Shown: piece by piece, positions 41,605 to 51,300 of the stretch
How the letters are laid out: the number at the start of each line of letters is the position of its first letter
Numbering within the stretch: position 1 is the first letter of the stretch
DNA from: Streptomyces longhuiensis
Lineage (GTDB): Bacteria; Actinomycetota; Actinomycetes; Streptomycetales; Streptomycetaceae
Assembly: GCF_020616555.1 (NCBI RefSeq)
Contig: NZ_CP085173.1
Location: 6,340,001 to 6,404,000 of the forward strand
Direction: 5' to 3'
DNA: 64,000 nt
Translations under genes and position numbers: made by a program
Notes under the pieces: model-generated
What the model was told of the DNA's origin: nothing
The model's database searches: none
What the model saw: only the letters and a program-made list of their open reading frames with translations

Positions 41605-42633
41605 TCAGCGCAGCTGGGGGAGTACCTCGGCGCCCAGCCTGCGCACGTTCTCCTCGGTGGCCGCGAGATCTCCGGAGCCCTCGACGAGCAGCGCGAAACG
41701 CGTGATGCCCGTGCGCTCCGAGGTCGCCGCGAGCCGGTCCGCGCACTGCTCGGGAGTCCCCACCGGGTGCAGCTCGCACAGCAGTTCCGTGTACGCGACC
41801 GGGTCCCGCATGGACCGCGCGCGGCCGTCCACCGTCACATGGGCGTCGAGCCCCTGTTTCAGCCAGCCGGGCATCGCCTTGAGGAGCGTCTCCCGCGCCT
41901 GCGCCTCGCGATCGCCGATCTGGGCCACTCCGGCCGAGACGTGGGCCGCGGCGCGGATCTCCTCCGGGCTGTGGCCGGCGGCCCGCGCGTGTGTGCGCCA
42001 CAGGGAGACCATCTCGGCCTTCTCCTCGTCCCCGGCGTGCATGCCGAGCAGCATCGGAAGGCCGCGCTCCGCCGCGAGGCGCACGCTCTTCGGTGAGGTG
42101 CAGGCCACCACCACCTCGGGACCGTCGGGAGAGTTCAGCGCTTCGTCGGGGCGCGGGACCACGGCGACCTCGCGGAAGCCGAACCGTTCCCCCTCGGCCT
42201 CGACGCGGGGCTCGCGCAGCCAGCGCAGGAGCAGGTCCAGGGATTCCGGGAACCCCTCCTCGTACGCCTCGATGCCCGAGCCGAAGACCTCCAGGTCCAC
42301 CCAGGGGCCGCCGCGGCCGACGCCGAGCGAGAAGCGGCCGCCGGACGTCACGTGCAGCAGCGCCGCCTGCTCGCCGAGGGCGACGGGGTGGGCGGTCGGC
42401 AGCACACTGACCGCCGTGCCGACGCGGATGTGCCGGGTGCGGCCGAGCAGTAACGCGGCGAGCGTCACCGCGGACGGACACGTGCCGTACGGCACGAAGT
42501 GGTGCTCCGCCAGCCAGACCGAGTCGAGGCCGGCCTCCTCGGCCACCTCGGCGGACCGCGCCGCCCGGTGCAGCGCCTCCCCCTGTCCCTGGCCGGGGAA
42601 CTGGGCCGCCAGTACAAAAGTTCCTACGCGCAT
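41605..42633 (-). CDS. LLM-class flavin-dependent oxidoreductase
   Basis: 342 residues with a TIM-barrel luciferase-like fold. WLAEHHFVPYG near the N-terminus, VGTAVSVLPTAHPVALGEQAALL and SLGVGRGGPW are the family landmarks; the C-terminus ends with TPEQCADRLAATSERTGIT. Members use FMN or F420; the substrate cannot be told. AGGAG precedes the ATG. It is divergent from the small zinc-motif gene. Confidence 0.9.
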   Translation of the reverse strand: MRVGTFVLAAQFPGQGQGEALHRAARSAEVAEEAGLDSVWLAEHHFVPYGTCPSAVTLAALLLGRTRHIRVGTAVSVLPTAHPVALGEQAALLHVTSGGRFSLGVGRGGPWVDLEVFGSGIEAYEEGFPESLDLLLRWLREPRVEAEGERFGFREVAVVPRPDEALNSPDGPEVVVACTSPKSVRLAAERGLPMLLGMHAGDEEKAEMVSLWRTHARAAGHSPEEIRAAAHVSAGVAQIGDREAQARETLLKAMPGWLKQGLDAHVTVDGRARSMRDPVAYTELLCELHPVGTPEQCADRLAATSERTGITRFALLVEGSGDLAATEENVRRLGAEVLPQLR

Positions 42634-42847
42634 CGCACTCCTGCCTTTCTTGGCGCCGACGCGGCACTCCCCCTACAGGCATTAACGGCTGACAAGTGCC
42701 AAGGGCACGGCTTGCCATGGAGATTGGCAGATTTTCCGTAGAACTCATGGGGGTGACGGTGTGCGGGTACCCGAGAGGCGTCCGCGTACGCTGGACGTGA
42801 GCCCCAGTCCCTGTGCAGGCACCTGTACAAGTCCTAGAGGAGATCCG

Positions 42848-43189
42848 GTGTCCCCGCGCCGAAACCAGACGTCGCCCCGTCGCGGCGGCCGACCGTCCAG
42901 CAAGGCACCGGACGAGGAGCAGGGCAGCCGCTACGGCGGGTTCGAGCGTAGGGAGAGCTGGCAGGGCGAGGAGTGGAGCGTGCGCCAGGTCGCGGGCGCG
43001 AGCGCCGCCGGCAAGACGTACCGGTGCCCCGGCTGCGACCAGGAGATCCCCTCCGGGGTCGCACACGTGGTGGCCTGGCCCGAGCACTCGGGTGTCGACG
43101 AGCGCCGGCACTGGCACAAGGCCTGCTGGAACGCGAAGGACCGCCGCACCACACGGGTGCAGCGGTCCAGGAACGCGCCTCGTTACTGA
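42848..43189 (+). CDS. Small basic protein with a Cys/His motif
   Basis: 113 residues. The first 35 are Arg/Lys/Pro-rich and probably disordered. A compact domain follows with C60-x2-C63 and H88-W-H90-x2-C93, a plausible zinc site. Related Streptomyces genes are often labelled ATP/GTP-binding, but no P-loop is visible. GAGGAG lies upstream of the GTG. It is convergent with the first ABC permease gene, whose stop is 45 bases away. Nucleic-acid binding is a reasonable guess only. Confidence 0.75.
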   Translation: MSPRRNQTSPRRGGRPSSKAPDEEQGSRYGGFERRESWQGEEWSVRQVAGASAAGKTYRCPGCDQEIPSGVAHVVAWPEHSGVDERRHWHKACWNAKDRRTTRVQRSRNAPRY

Positions 43190-43233
43190 CGCGCCTCGCC
43201 GGCAGGGGCCGACGGCTCCCCGGGCCGACAGCT

Positions 43234-44091
43234 CTACACGTCGCGCCGCTCGAGCAGCGCGAACGCGCCGACCACGGCCGCGGCCGTGACGCCGACGAGC
43301 AGCCAGACCTGGGACCCGCCCGAACTCCCGCCGTCCGCGCCGAAGATCTTGGCGAGGGAGTTGATGGCGTTGTACTCCTGCATCTTCTCGCCGAGCGTCC
43401 GCGTGCTGCGCGAGATCATCAGGAAGACCGGCAGGATCGACGGCAGCAGCACGATGCCGAGCATCGCGGTGATCGCGCCCGCCGAGTGCCGCAGCATCGA
43501 GCCCACGGCGAGGCCGAGGACGCCGAGCAGGGACACGTAGAGCCCGCCCTTGAGGACCGTGCCGCCCCAGCTCAGGTCGCCCGCCTCGGGGCCGCTGTGC
43601 ATCGACGACGTGAGCAGGCCCACCAGCAGGATGGAGCCCGCGGAGACCACGAACGAGACCGCGAAGAACACCAGGATCTTGGCGGCGAACACCCGGTAGC
43701 GCTGCGGCGACGCGGTGAACGTCGTGCGGATCATGCCGGTGCCGTACTCCGACGACGTCACCAGGACGCCCAGCGTGATCAGGCAGATCTGGCCGAGCAG
43801 CAGGCCGATGAAGGCCGGGAACGTGAAGGGCAGGTCCTGGTAGTTGAGGTCCTCGGTCTGCGCGGAGACGAACAGGCCGCCGCCGAGCACCAGGAACAGG
43901 AAGATGCCGAGCGTCCAGAGCGTGGAGCGCACGGACTTGATCTTCGTCCACTCCGAGGCGAGTGCGTGCCCCAGGTGCGTGCGCGTGACCGGGATGGGCG
44001 AGGTGTACGAAGTGCCGGGCGCGCCCTGCCAGTTGGGCGCGCTCTGCTGGGCGTAGGCCTGCGGAGCCGGCTGCGGGGGCGGCGTCGTCAT
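43234..44091 (-). CDS. ABC-2 type permease, pair 1
   Basis: 285 residues. A Pro/Gln/Ala-rich cytoplasmic head (TTPPPQPAPQAYAQQ, about 35 residues) precedes LASEWTKIKSVRSTLWTL and six membrane helices. SSEYGTGMIRTTFTASPQR is the usual cytoplasmic coupling segment. ATG 44091 overlaps the ATPase stop (ATGA). With the upstream ATPase it forms an exporter of unknown substrate; it is paralogous to the pair at 45.4-47.2 kb. Confidence 0.92.
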   Translation of the reverse strand: MTTPPPQPAPQAYAQQSAPNWQGAPGTSYTSPIPVTRTHLGHALASEWTKIKSVRSTLWTLGIFLFLVLGGGLFVSAQTEDLNYQDLPFTFPAFIGLLLGQICLITLGVLVTSSEYGTGMIRTTFTASPQRYRVFAAKILVFFAVSFVVSAGSILLVGLLTSSMHSGPEAGDLSWGGTVLKGGLYVSLLGVLGLAVGSMLRHSAGAITAMLGIVLLPSILPVFLMISRSTRTLGEKMQEYNAINSLAKIFGADGGSSGGSQVWLLVGVTAAAVVGAFALLERRDV

Positions 44092-45254
44092 CGGGGGTCC
44101 TCGGGCTTGTTCAGGTCGGCGGGGGCAGGGGCCGCGGGCGCGGCCGGCGGCTGCTGCGGCGGGGCGGCGTACGGGTTCGGCCCGCCCGGCGCGGCCTGCG
44201 GCGGGGCGAACGGCTGACCGCCCTGCTGGGGCGGCGGCGGCGCGTACCAGTCCGGCTGGCCCTGGCCGGGCGCGGGGAACTGCTGCTGCGGCATCGCGCC
44301 CGGCGGGAGCTGCTGCTGCAGACCGGCGCGCTGGTCGACGGTCGAGCGGTAGTCGACGGCGCCCTGCGTCATCCGCATGTACGCCTCCTCCAGCGAGGCC
44401 TGGTGCGGCGAGAGCTCCCACAGCCGTACGTCGGCGCCGTGCGCCAGGTCGCTGATGCGGGGGAGCGGCAGGCCCGTGACGCGCAGCGCGCCGTCCTGCT
44501 CGGGCAGCACCTGGCCGCCCGCCTCGGTCAGCGCGGCCGTCAGCTTCTCGCGCTGCTGCGGCTCCGTCTCCGGCGTGCGCACCCGCGCGAAGTCGGCCGA
44601 GTTGTGCGAGATGAAGTCCCGCACGCTCATGTCGGCGAGGAGCTGCCCGCGGCCGATGACGATCAGATGCTCGGCGGTCAGCGCCATCTCGCTCATCAGG
44701 TGCGAGGAGACGAAGACGGTGCGGCCCTCGGCGGCGAGCGACTTCATCAGGTTCCTGACCCAGAGGATGCCCTCCGGGTCGAGGCCGTTGACCGGCTCGT
44801 CGAAGAGGAGCACCTGCGGGTCGCCGAGCAGCGCGGCCGCGATGCCGAGGCGCTGGCCCATGCCGAGCGAGAAGCCCTTGGAGCGCTTCTTCGCCACGTC
44901 CTGGAGGCCGACGACGCCGAGCACCTCGTCCACGCGGCGGGCCGGGATGCCGGACAGCTGCGCGAGGCAGAGCAGGTGGTTACGGGCGTGCCGGCCGCCG
45001 TGCACCGCCTTGGCGTCGAGCAGGGCGCCGACCTGGCGCGGGGCGTTGGGGAGTTTGCGGTACGGGTAGCCGCCGATGGTCACCTGGCCTGTCGTCGGCT
45101 GGTCGAGACCCAGGATCATGCGCATGGTCGTCGACTTGCCGGACCCGTTCGGACCCAGGAAGCCGGTCACCGTACCCGGCCGGACCTGGAAGGAAAGGTT
45201 GTACACGGCTGTCTTGGCGCCGTAGCGCTTCGTCAGGCCGACTGCCTCGATCAT
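44088..45254 (-). CDS. ABC transporter ATP-binding protein, pair 1
   Basis: 388 residues. Walker A GPNGSGKST, signature SLGMGQRLGIA, Walker B VLLFDEP and the switch His in VFVSSHLMSE. The nucleotide-binding part ends near residue 300; the last 75 residues are Pro/Gln/Ala-rich (QQLPPGAMPQQQFPAPG), an unusual tail that resembles the head of its permease. ATG 45254 is preferred; GTG 45263 adds three residues. No typical ribosome spacing is seen for either. Confidence 0.93.
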   Translation of the reverse strand: MIEAVGLTKRYGAKTAVYNLSFQVRPGTVTGFLGPNGSGKSTTMRMILGLDQPTTGQVTIGGYPYRKLPNAPRQVGALLDAKAVHGGRHARNHLLCLAQLSGIPARRVDEVLGVVGLQDVAKKRSKGFSLGMGQRLGIAAALLGDPQVLLFDEPVNGLDPEGILWVRNLMKSLAAEGRTVFVSSHLMSEMALTAEHLIVIGRGQLLADMSVRDFISHNSADFARVRTPETEPQQREKLTAALTEAGGQVLPEQDGALRVTGLPLPRISDLAHGADVRLWELSPHQASLEEAYMRMTQGAVDYRSTVDQRAGLQQQLPPGAMPQQQFPAPGQGQPDWYAPPPPQQGGQPFAPPQAAPGGPNPYAAPPQQPPAAPAAPAPADLNKPEDPR

Positions 45255-45377
45255 TCTCCGCACCCATCGAAAGGTTCAGGACATCGGGGCACAAGCCCCC
45301 GTAAGGGTTAGGAGGATATCGGGGCGCTGACGGTTCCGGCCAAGACGAGGCAAAGCCCCTGGAGCTGCCCGGAACCC

Positions 45378-46148
45378 TTAGGCGTCCCGCTTCTTGAGGA
45401 CCACATATCCGAAGAACAGGGCCAGGATCACCCAGATCACCATGATGCCCAGACCGCCCCACGGCCCGTACGGGGTGTCGTCGTCGATCGGCGTCACCAC
45501 CTGCATGATCTTGCTGCCGGCCTGGTCGGGCAGGAACCGGCCGATCTTCTTCGTCGCCGAGACGTTGCCCAGGATGTTCGAGATCAGGAAGAAGAACGGC
45601 ATCAGGATGCCGAGCGACAGCATCGGGCTGCGCAGCATCGACGCGACGCCCATCGAGAACATGGCGATGAGCGTCATGTAGAGGCCCCCGCCGATGACCG
45701 CGCGCAGCACGCCCGGGTCACCGATCTGCGCCCGGTGCGCGCCGAGGATCGCCTGCCCGAGGAAGAACGCGATGAAGCTCGTGGCGAGGCCCACGACGAA
45801 CGCCAGCACGGTGGCCACGGCGACCTTGCTGAACAGGAACGTGCCGCGCTGGGGGACCGCGGCGAGCGAGGTGCGGATCATCCCGGTGCTGTACTCGTTC
45901 GAGACGACGAGGACACCGAAGACGATCATCGCGAGCTGACCGAGACTCATCCCGGCGAAGCTGATGAAGGTGGGGTCGAAGGACAGCCGGTCCCTCGCGT
46001 TCATGTTCTTGAACTCGTTCCTGGACAGGATCGAGATCAGCACGCCGAGCGCGATCGTCAGGACCGCCGCGAGGCCGAGCGTCCACACCGTCGAAGCGAC
46101 GGACCTGATCTTGGTCCACTCGGACCGGAGGACCTGGGTCGTGGCCAT
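45378..46148 (-). CDS. ABC-2 type permease, pair 2
   Basis: 256 residues, six membrane helices. VLRSEWTKIRSVASTVWTL and SNEYSTGMIRTSLAAVPQR align with the same segments of the pair 1 permease, so the two arose by duplication. It lacks the Pro/Gln-rich head. It begins 3 bases after its ATPase gene. Confidence 0.92.
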   Translation of the reverse strand: MATTQVLRSEWTKIRSVASTVWTLGLAAVLTIALGVLISILSRNEFKNMNARDRLSFDPTFISFAGMSLGQLAMIVFGVLVVSNEYSTGMIRTSLAAVPQRGTFLFSKVAVATVLAFVVGLATSFIAFFLGQAILGAHRAQIGDPGVLRAVIGGGLYMTLIAMFSMGVASMLRSPMLSLGILMPFFFLISNILGNVSATKKIGRFLPDQAGSKIMQVVTPIDDDTPYGPWGGLGIMVIWVILALFFGYVVLKKRDA

Positions 46149-46151
46149 CGG

Positions 46152-47153
46152 TCAGGCTCCCTTGTTCCTCGTACGGTCCCAGCTCTCGCCCCAGCCCTGC
46201 TGTTGTGGCGGTGGCGGCAGCCCGACCGGCGGCGGCACCCCGGGCTCGTCGGTGTGCGCGTGGTACTCCACCGACTCCGCGGTGAGCTGCATGAACGCCT
46301 CCTCGAGCGAGGCCTGCTGGGGGCTCAGCTCGTGCAGGACGAGATGGTGGGCGGCCGCGAGGTCACCGAGCTGCTCGGGGCTGTGGCCGTCCACCTCGAG
46401 CGTGCCGTTGCCCGCCTCGACGACCGTGATCCCGGCCTCGTGCAGCACATCGAGGAGCCGCTCCTGCTGCGGCGAGCGCAGACGCACGTACGAGCGGGAG
46501 TTCTGCTGGATGAAGTCGGACATCGAGGTGTCGGCGAGGAGATGGCCCTGGCCGATGACGACGATGTGGTCCGCGGTCAGCGCCATCTCGCTCATCAGGT
46601 GCGAGGAGACGAAGACGGTACGGCCCTGCCCCGCGAGGGACTTCATCAGATTGCGGATCCAGTGGATGCCCTCGGGGTCGAGCCCGTTGACCGGCTCGTC
46701 GAACATCAGGATCCGCGGGTCGCCGAGGAGCGCGCCCGCGATGCCGAGGCGCTGGCCCATGCCCAGCGAGAACCCCTTCGCCTTCTTCCTGGCGACGGTC
46801 GTCAGACCCACCGTGTCGAGGACCTCGGCGACGCGGGTGCGCGGGATGCCGTTGCTCTGCGCCAGGCACAGCAGGTGGTTGTACGCGCTGCGGCCGCCGT
46901 GCATGGCCTTCGCGTCGAGGAGCGCGCCGATGTACCGCAGCGGGTCCTTCAGCTGCGCGTAGTGCTTCCCGTCGATGCGCACATCGCCGGCTGACGGGTT
47001 GTCGAGCCCGAGCATCATCCGCATCGTCGTGGACTTGCCGGCGCCGTTGGGGCCGAGGAACCCCGTGACGATGCCCGGTCTGACGGTGAAGGTGAGGTTG
47101 TTGACGGCCAGCTTCTCGCCGTAGTGCTTGGTCAGCCCCTCGAGCTCGATCAT
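46152..47153 (-). CDS. ABC transporter ATP-binding protein, pair 2
   Basis: 333 residues. Walker A GPNGAGKST, signature SLGMGQRLGIA, Walker B ILMFDEP. It shares long identical stretches with the pair 1 ATPase. The C-terminus is shorter, with a small Pro/Gln patch (PPPQQQGWGE). ATG 47153 has no Shine-Dalgarno but TAGCGT lies exactly 6 bases upstream, so it is probably leaderless. Downstream of the filP terminator. Confidence 0.93.
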   Translation of the reverse strand: MIELEGLTKHYGEKLAVNNLTFTVRPGIVTGFLGPNGAGKSTTMRMMLGLDNPSAGDVRIDGKHYAQLKDPLRYIGALLDAKAMHGGRSAYNHLLCLAQSNGIPRTRVAEVLDTVGLTTVARKKAKGFSLGMGQRLGIAGALLGDPRILMFDEPVNGLDPEGIHWIRNLMKSLAGQGRTVFVSSHLMSEMALTADHIVVIGQGHLLADTSMSDFIQQNSRSYVRLRSPQQERLLDVLHEAGITVVEAGNGTLEVDGHSPEQLGDLAAAHHLVLHELSPQQASLEEAFMQLTAESVEYHAHTDEPGVPPPVGLPPPPQQQGWGESWDRTRNKGA

Positions 47154-47165
47154 GCGGCAACGCTA
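47154..47165 (-). promoter_or_regulatory. Candidate leaderless promoter -10 (TAGCGT) for ABC pair 2
   Basis: Minus-strand TAGCGT, six bases TGCCGC, ATG. The 11-mer TAGCGTTGCCG also precedes nucS (40836-40826). Confidence 0.45.
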
Positions 47166-47175
47166 GAACGGGACA

Positions 47176-47207
47176 AAGCCCCCTGCCACTGGAGCGGCAA
47201 GGGGCTT
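47176..47207 (-). terminator. Terminator of filP
   Basis: Minus-strand AAGCCCCTTGCC and GGCAGGGGGCTT pair over an 8-nt loop, followed by TTG. It lies 21 bases after the filP stop. Confidence 0.75.
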
Positions 47208-47227
47208 CGGCGTTCGACTGCGGCTGC

Positions 47228-48163
47228 TCAGCGGGTCTGCTGGGCGGGAACCCCACGCGAGATCGGCTCGTCCTCCGCGGGCGCGCCCGCGGCGGCGACG
47301 GCCGCACCGGTGAGCGTCGCCAGCATCTCGCGCACGTTGGTGAGCTGCGCGTTGATGGAGTCGCGGCGGTTCGTCAGCGCGGCGAGCTCGCGCTCCGATT
47401 CCGAGCGGATCCGGTCGGCCTTGGCGTTCGCGTCGGCGACGATGTCCTCGGCCTGACGCTGCGCGGTCTCCACCGTCTGGCGGGCGCGGCGCTCGGCGTC
47501 GGTGCGCAGCTTCTCGGCCTCCAGGCGGAGCTGCTCCGCGCGGTGCTCGATCTCCGCGAGACGCTTCTCGGCCTTCGCCTGACGCGAGGCCAGGTCGCGC
47601 TCGGACTGCTCGCGGCGCTTCGCCAGGTTCGTCTCGAAGTCCGCGGCGGCCTGGGCGGCCTTGGCGCGGGTCTCCTCGAAGAGGGCGTCCGCCTCCTCAC
47701 GCTTCGACTGAGCGTCCTTCTGGGCCTCGGCGCGCAGGGTGCCCGCTTCGCTCTTGGCCTTCTCGACGATCCGGACGCCCTCGTCCTCGGCCTTGGACTT
47801 GCGCTCCGCAGCGAACGATTCTGCGTCGTTGCGCACCTGCTGGGCCGCCGACTCGGCGAGCTCGCGGTGCTGCTCGGCGGCGCGCCGGGCCTCCTCGCGC
47901 AGGTCCTTCGCCTCCTCCTCGGCGAGGCGGAGGATCTTCTCGACGCGCGCGCCGAGACCGGCGTACGACGGCTCGGCGTCGTTCACCTGCGCCTGGGCGT
48001 TCTGCGTCTCGAGGTGGAGCTCTTCGATGCGCTTTTCCAGAGCAGTGATACGAGCGAGAGCGCTGTCACGGTCGGAGACGAGCTTGGAAATGCGTTCGTC
48101 CACCTGAGCGCGGTCGTACCCACGCCGCACAAGCTCGAAGCCGTAGGGGGAAGTGTCGCTCAT
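47228..48163 (-). CDS. filP: Intermediate-filament-like coiled-coil protein FilP
   Basis: 311 residues. A short N-terminal head with SPYGFELVRRGYDRAQVDERI (also found in DivIVA-like proteins) is followed by an almost unbroken coiled coil rich in Glu, Ala, Arg and Lys (about 25-280), and a short Ala/Pro tail. FilP forms a cytoskeletal network behind the hyphal tip and gives rigidity; it interacts with DivIVA and Scy. ATG 48163 is chosen; the longer frame lacks support. TAGGAT 41-46 bases upstream is a good -10. Confidence 0.95.
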   Translation of the reverse strand: MSDTSPYGFELVRRGYDRAQVDERISKLVSDRDSALARITALEKRIEELHLETQNAQAQVNDAEPSYAGLGARVEKILRLAEEEAKDLREEARRAAEQHRELAESAAQQVRNDAESFAAERKSKAEDEGVRIVEKAKSEAGTLRAEAQKDAQSKREEADALFEETRAKAAQAAADFETNLAKRREQSERDLASRQAKAEKRLAEIEHRAEQLRLEAEKLRTDAERRARQTVETAQRQAEDIVADANAKADRIRSESERELAALTNRRDSINAQLTNVREMLATLTGAAVAAAGAPAEDEPISRGVPAQQTR

Positions 48164-48203
48164 GGGGTTCCTGTCGAATGAGACCGGTGAGGTGATAGGG
48201 GGA

Positions 48204-48209
48204 ATCCTA
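48204..48209 (-). promoter_or_regulatory. Candidate -10 (TAGGAT) for filP
   Basis: Minus-strand TAGGAT, the Streptomyces housekeeping -10 consensus, in the 48164-48346 gap. An ATGACA resembling a -35 is 15 bases upstream, which is shorter than ideal. Confidence 0.4.
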
Positions 48210-48346
48210 GGGGTCAAAGCGGCGTGTCATCGAGCAGATGCCCGTTTGATCTGGAGAATGACACCCCTTTTGAGTGGCTAACCGCAGGATGGCTTGCCAG
48301 CGGCAGCGCCGAAGGTCCTTACCAAGCACGCCCGTTGCTGTCCTGG

Positions 48347-51300
48347 CTACCCATCCGACCCCTTGCCACCCGATCGGGTAGCGCCCGCTGCGGCTCCCGC
48401 CTTGACGGCACCCTCCTTGGCGCCGCCGCCGGCGGACGGGGTCTCGAAGGACTCCAACGCCTCCAGAACATCCTGGACGCGGGAGATCTCGGCGTTGATG
48501 TCCTCGCGGCGGCGGACCAGGACCTCCAGCTCGCGCTTGCCCTCGGCGACCGTGCGCTCCGCCTCCGCCTGCGCCTCGGACAGGACGCGCTCGGCCTCGC
48601 GGGTCAGCTCGGTCTTCTTCGCCCCGGCCTCCTTGAGCAGGCCCTCGGCCTTCTTCACGGCGGCGATCCGGACCTTGCTCGCCTCCGAACCCGCCTCCGA
48701 GACCATCTCCTTGGCCTTCGCCTGCGCCTCGGTGAGCTGCTCCTCGGCGGCCTTCACCAGCGCGTCGCACCGCTCGCCGGCCGTCTTCATGGCCTCGGCG
48801 GACTCGCGCCGCGCCCGCTCGTGCAGTTCGTCGATCTCGCCGGTGATGCGCTCGCGCAGCTCCTCGGCGCGCTCCCTGATCGCCGTCGCGTCGCGGCGCG
48901 CGCCGACGAGCAACTCGTCCGCGTCCGTACGGGACTTCTCCACCAGGGAATTGCCCTCGACGGTCGCCTCGGAGACCAGCCGGTCGGCCTCCTTGCGGGC
49001 CGCGCCGACCATCGTGTCGGCCTGCGACTCGGCGTCCGCGGTCGCCTTCAGCGCGGCCTGCTGCGCCTCGGACGTCAGCTTCTCGGCCTCCGCGCTCGCC
49101 TCCGTGATGAGCTTGTCGACCTGCTCGGCGGCCTCCGAGCGGCGCTTGTTGGCGTCCTTGCGGGTCTCGTCGAGGGTCCGCTCGGCCTCGGCGCGCGCCG
49201 CGGACGTGAGCCGCTCGGCCTCCTTTGCCGCCTCCGCCTTGACGCGCTCCGACTCGCTGCGGATCCGCTCGGCGTGCTGCTGCGCGGACCCGACGGTGTC
49301 GGCCGCCTCGGCGCGCAGCCGTTCGGCGTCCCCGGTCGCGTCCGCGATGAGCTTCTCGGCCCTGGCGACCGACTCGGCGCGCACCCGCTCGGCCTCGGTG
49401 AGGGTCTCGTTCGTGAGCTGATCGGCCGCGGCGGTGGACTCCGCGTGCAGCCTGGCGGCCTCGGTCGTGGCGTCGCCGACGAGCTGCTCGGCGCGAGCGA
49501 CGGACTCCGAACGGACCCGCTCCGCCTCGGCGTTGGTCTCGTTCGTGAGGCGCTCGGCGGCCTCCGTGGCGTCGCCGACGAGCTTCTCGGCCGCGGCCGT
49601 CGACTCGGCGCGGACGCGCTCCGCCTCGGCGTTGGTCTCGTTCGTGAGGCGCTCGGCCTCGCTCGTGGCCTCCGTGATGAGGGTGTCCGCCTGCGTGGCG
49701 GCGTCCGAACGGATCCGGTTGGCGTCCTCGCGGGCGTCGGCCCGGGCACGGGACGCGTCCTGCTCGGCCGACGCGAGCCGCTCGGAGACCTCCGTACGGA
49801 CCCGCTGGGCGTGCTCCGACGCCTCGGACCGCATCCGCTCCGACTCGGTGATCGCCTCCGAAACCGTGCGCTCCGCAAGGGACTTGGCGGCCTCCGACTC
49901 GGCGGCGGCCTCGCCGCGGACGCGGTTGGCGTCGTCGGTGGCCCGCTCGCGCTCCGCGTACGCGTCGGCGCGGACCCGGTCGGCCTCCTCCTGCGCCTCG
50001 TGCTTGGTGCGCTCGGCCGCGTGCTCCGCGGCGCTGCGCAGGCCCGCGATCTCCTCCTGCGCCTGCTCCTGGAGCCCGGAGACGGAGTCGCGCACCTGCT
50101 GCGCGGTCTGCTCGGCGGCGCCGACCATCTCGGTGGAGCGCCGGTCGGCCTCCTCCACGAGACGTACGGCCTCCGCCTGCGCCTCCTCGACGCGGGCGCG
50201 GGCGACCGCGAGGAGTTCCTCGCTCTGCTCGCGGGCCCGCTCGCGCTCCTGGTCGGCCTCCTGGCGCGCGGAACCGAGGGTCTCCTCGGCCTCGCGGCGG
50301 CGTCTGGCGGCCTCCTCCTGGGCGGCGGACAGCGCCTCCGCGGCCTCCGTGGCGACCCGCTCGGCCGCGGCCGCGGCCTCCGCGCGCACCCGGTCCGCGC
50401 TCTCCTGCGCCTCCGACTTGAGCCGCTCGGCCTCGGCCGCGGCCTCGGACCGCAGACGTACGGCGACGTTCTCCGCCTCGGCGCGGGTCCCGGACGCGTC
50501 CGACGCGGCCTCGGTGCGCAGCCGGTCGGCCTCCGTCTCGGCCTGCGCCTGGAGCGTACGGATCCGCTCGGCCGCCTCGGCGCGCAGCCGCTCGGTCTCG
50601 TCCGCGGTCTCGCGGCGGATGCGCTCCGACTCGGCCCGCGCGTCGGTGAGCGTGGTCTCGGACGCCGTCAGGCGCTGCTCGGCCTCGGTGTGCAGCCGGG
50701 TCAGCTCGTCGGCGGCCTCGGCCCGCCGGGCCGCGACCGCGCGCTCGGTCTCCTCGCGCAGCTCCTGCGCGGCCCGCTCGGCCTCCGCCTTGGTGGCCTC
50801 GGCCTGCTCGCCGGCCTCCTCGCGGTGCAGCTCGGCCTCGGCGCGGGTGCGCTCCAGGGTCTCCTCGGCCTGCTTGCGCAGGTTCGTGGCGCGCTCGATG
50901 GCCTCGGTGCGGACCCGCTCGCTCTCGGTCTGCGCGCCGGCCCGCAGCTCGTCCGCGTCCGCCTTCGCCTTGGCGAGCAGCTCCTCGGCGGTCCTGGCCG
51001 CCTCCTCGATCTGCTGGACGGCCTCGCGGCGCGCCTCGCTGCGGATCCGCTCACCCTCGTCGACGGCCTCGGCCCGCAGCTGCTCGGCCTCGCCGCGCAG
51101 CCGGCGGGCCTCCTCCTGGAGCTCGACCGTCTTGGCGCGGTACTCCTTGGTGTCGTCCTTCGCGGCGCCCTTGAGCTGCTCGGCGATGTCGTGCGCCTCG
51201 CCACGCAGCCGGTCCGCCTCGGCCTCGGCCTCGCTGCGCAGCCGCTCGGCCTCCTCGGAGGCGGCCTTCGTGGTGGCCTTGGCGTCCTCGGAGGCCTTGT

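Noticed and set aside
44088..47153. Recent duplication of the two ABC pairs as a repeat element
   Set aside because: The proteins are clearly paralogous, but the DNA and tails have diverged, so this is an old gene duplication and not a DNA repeat.
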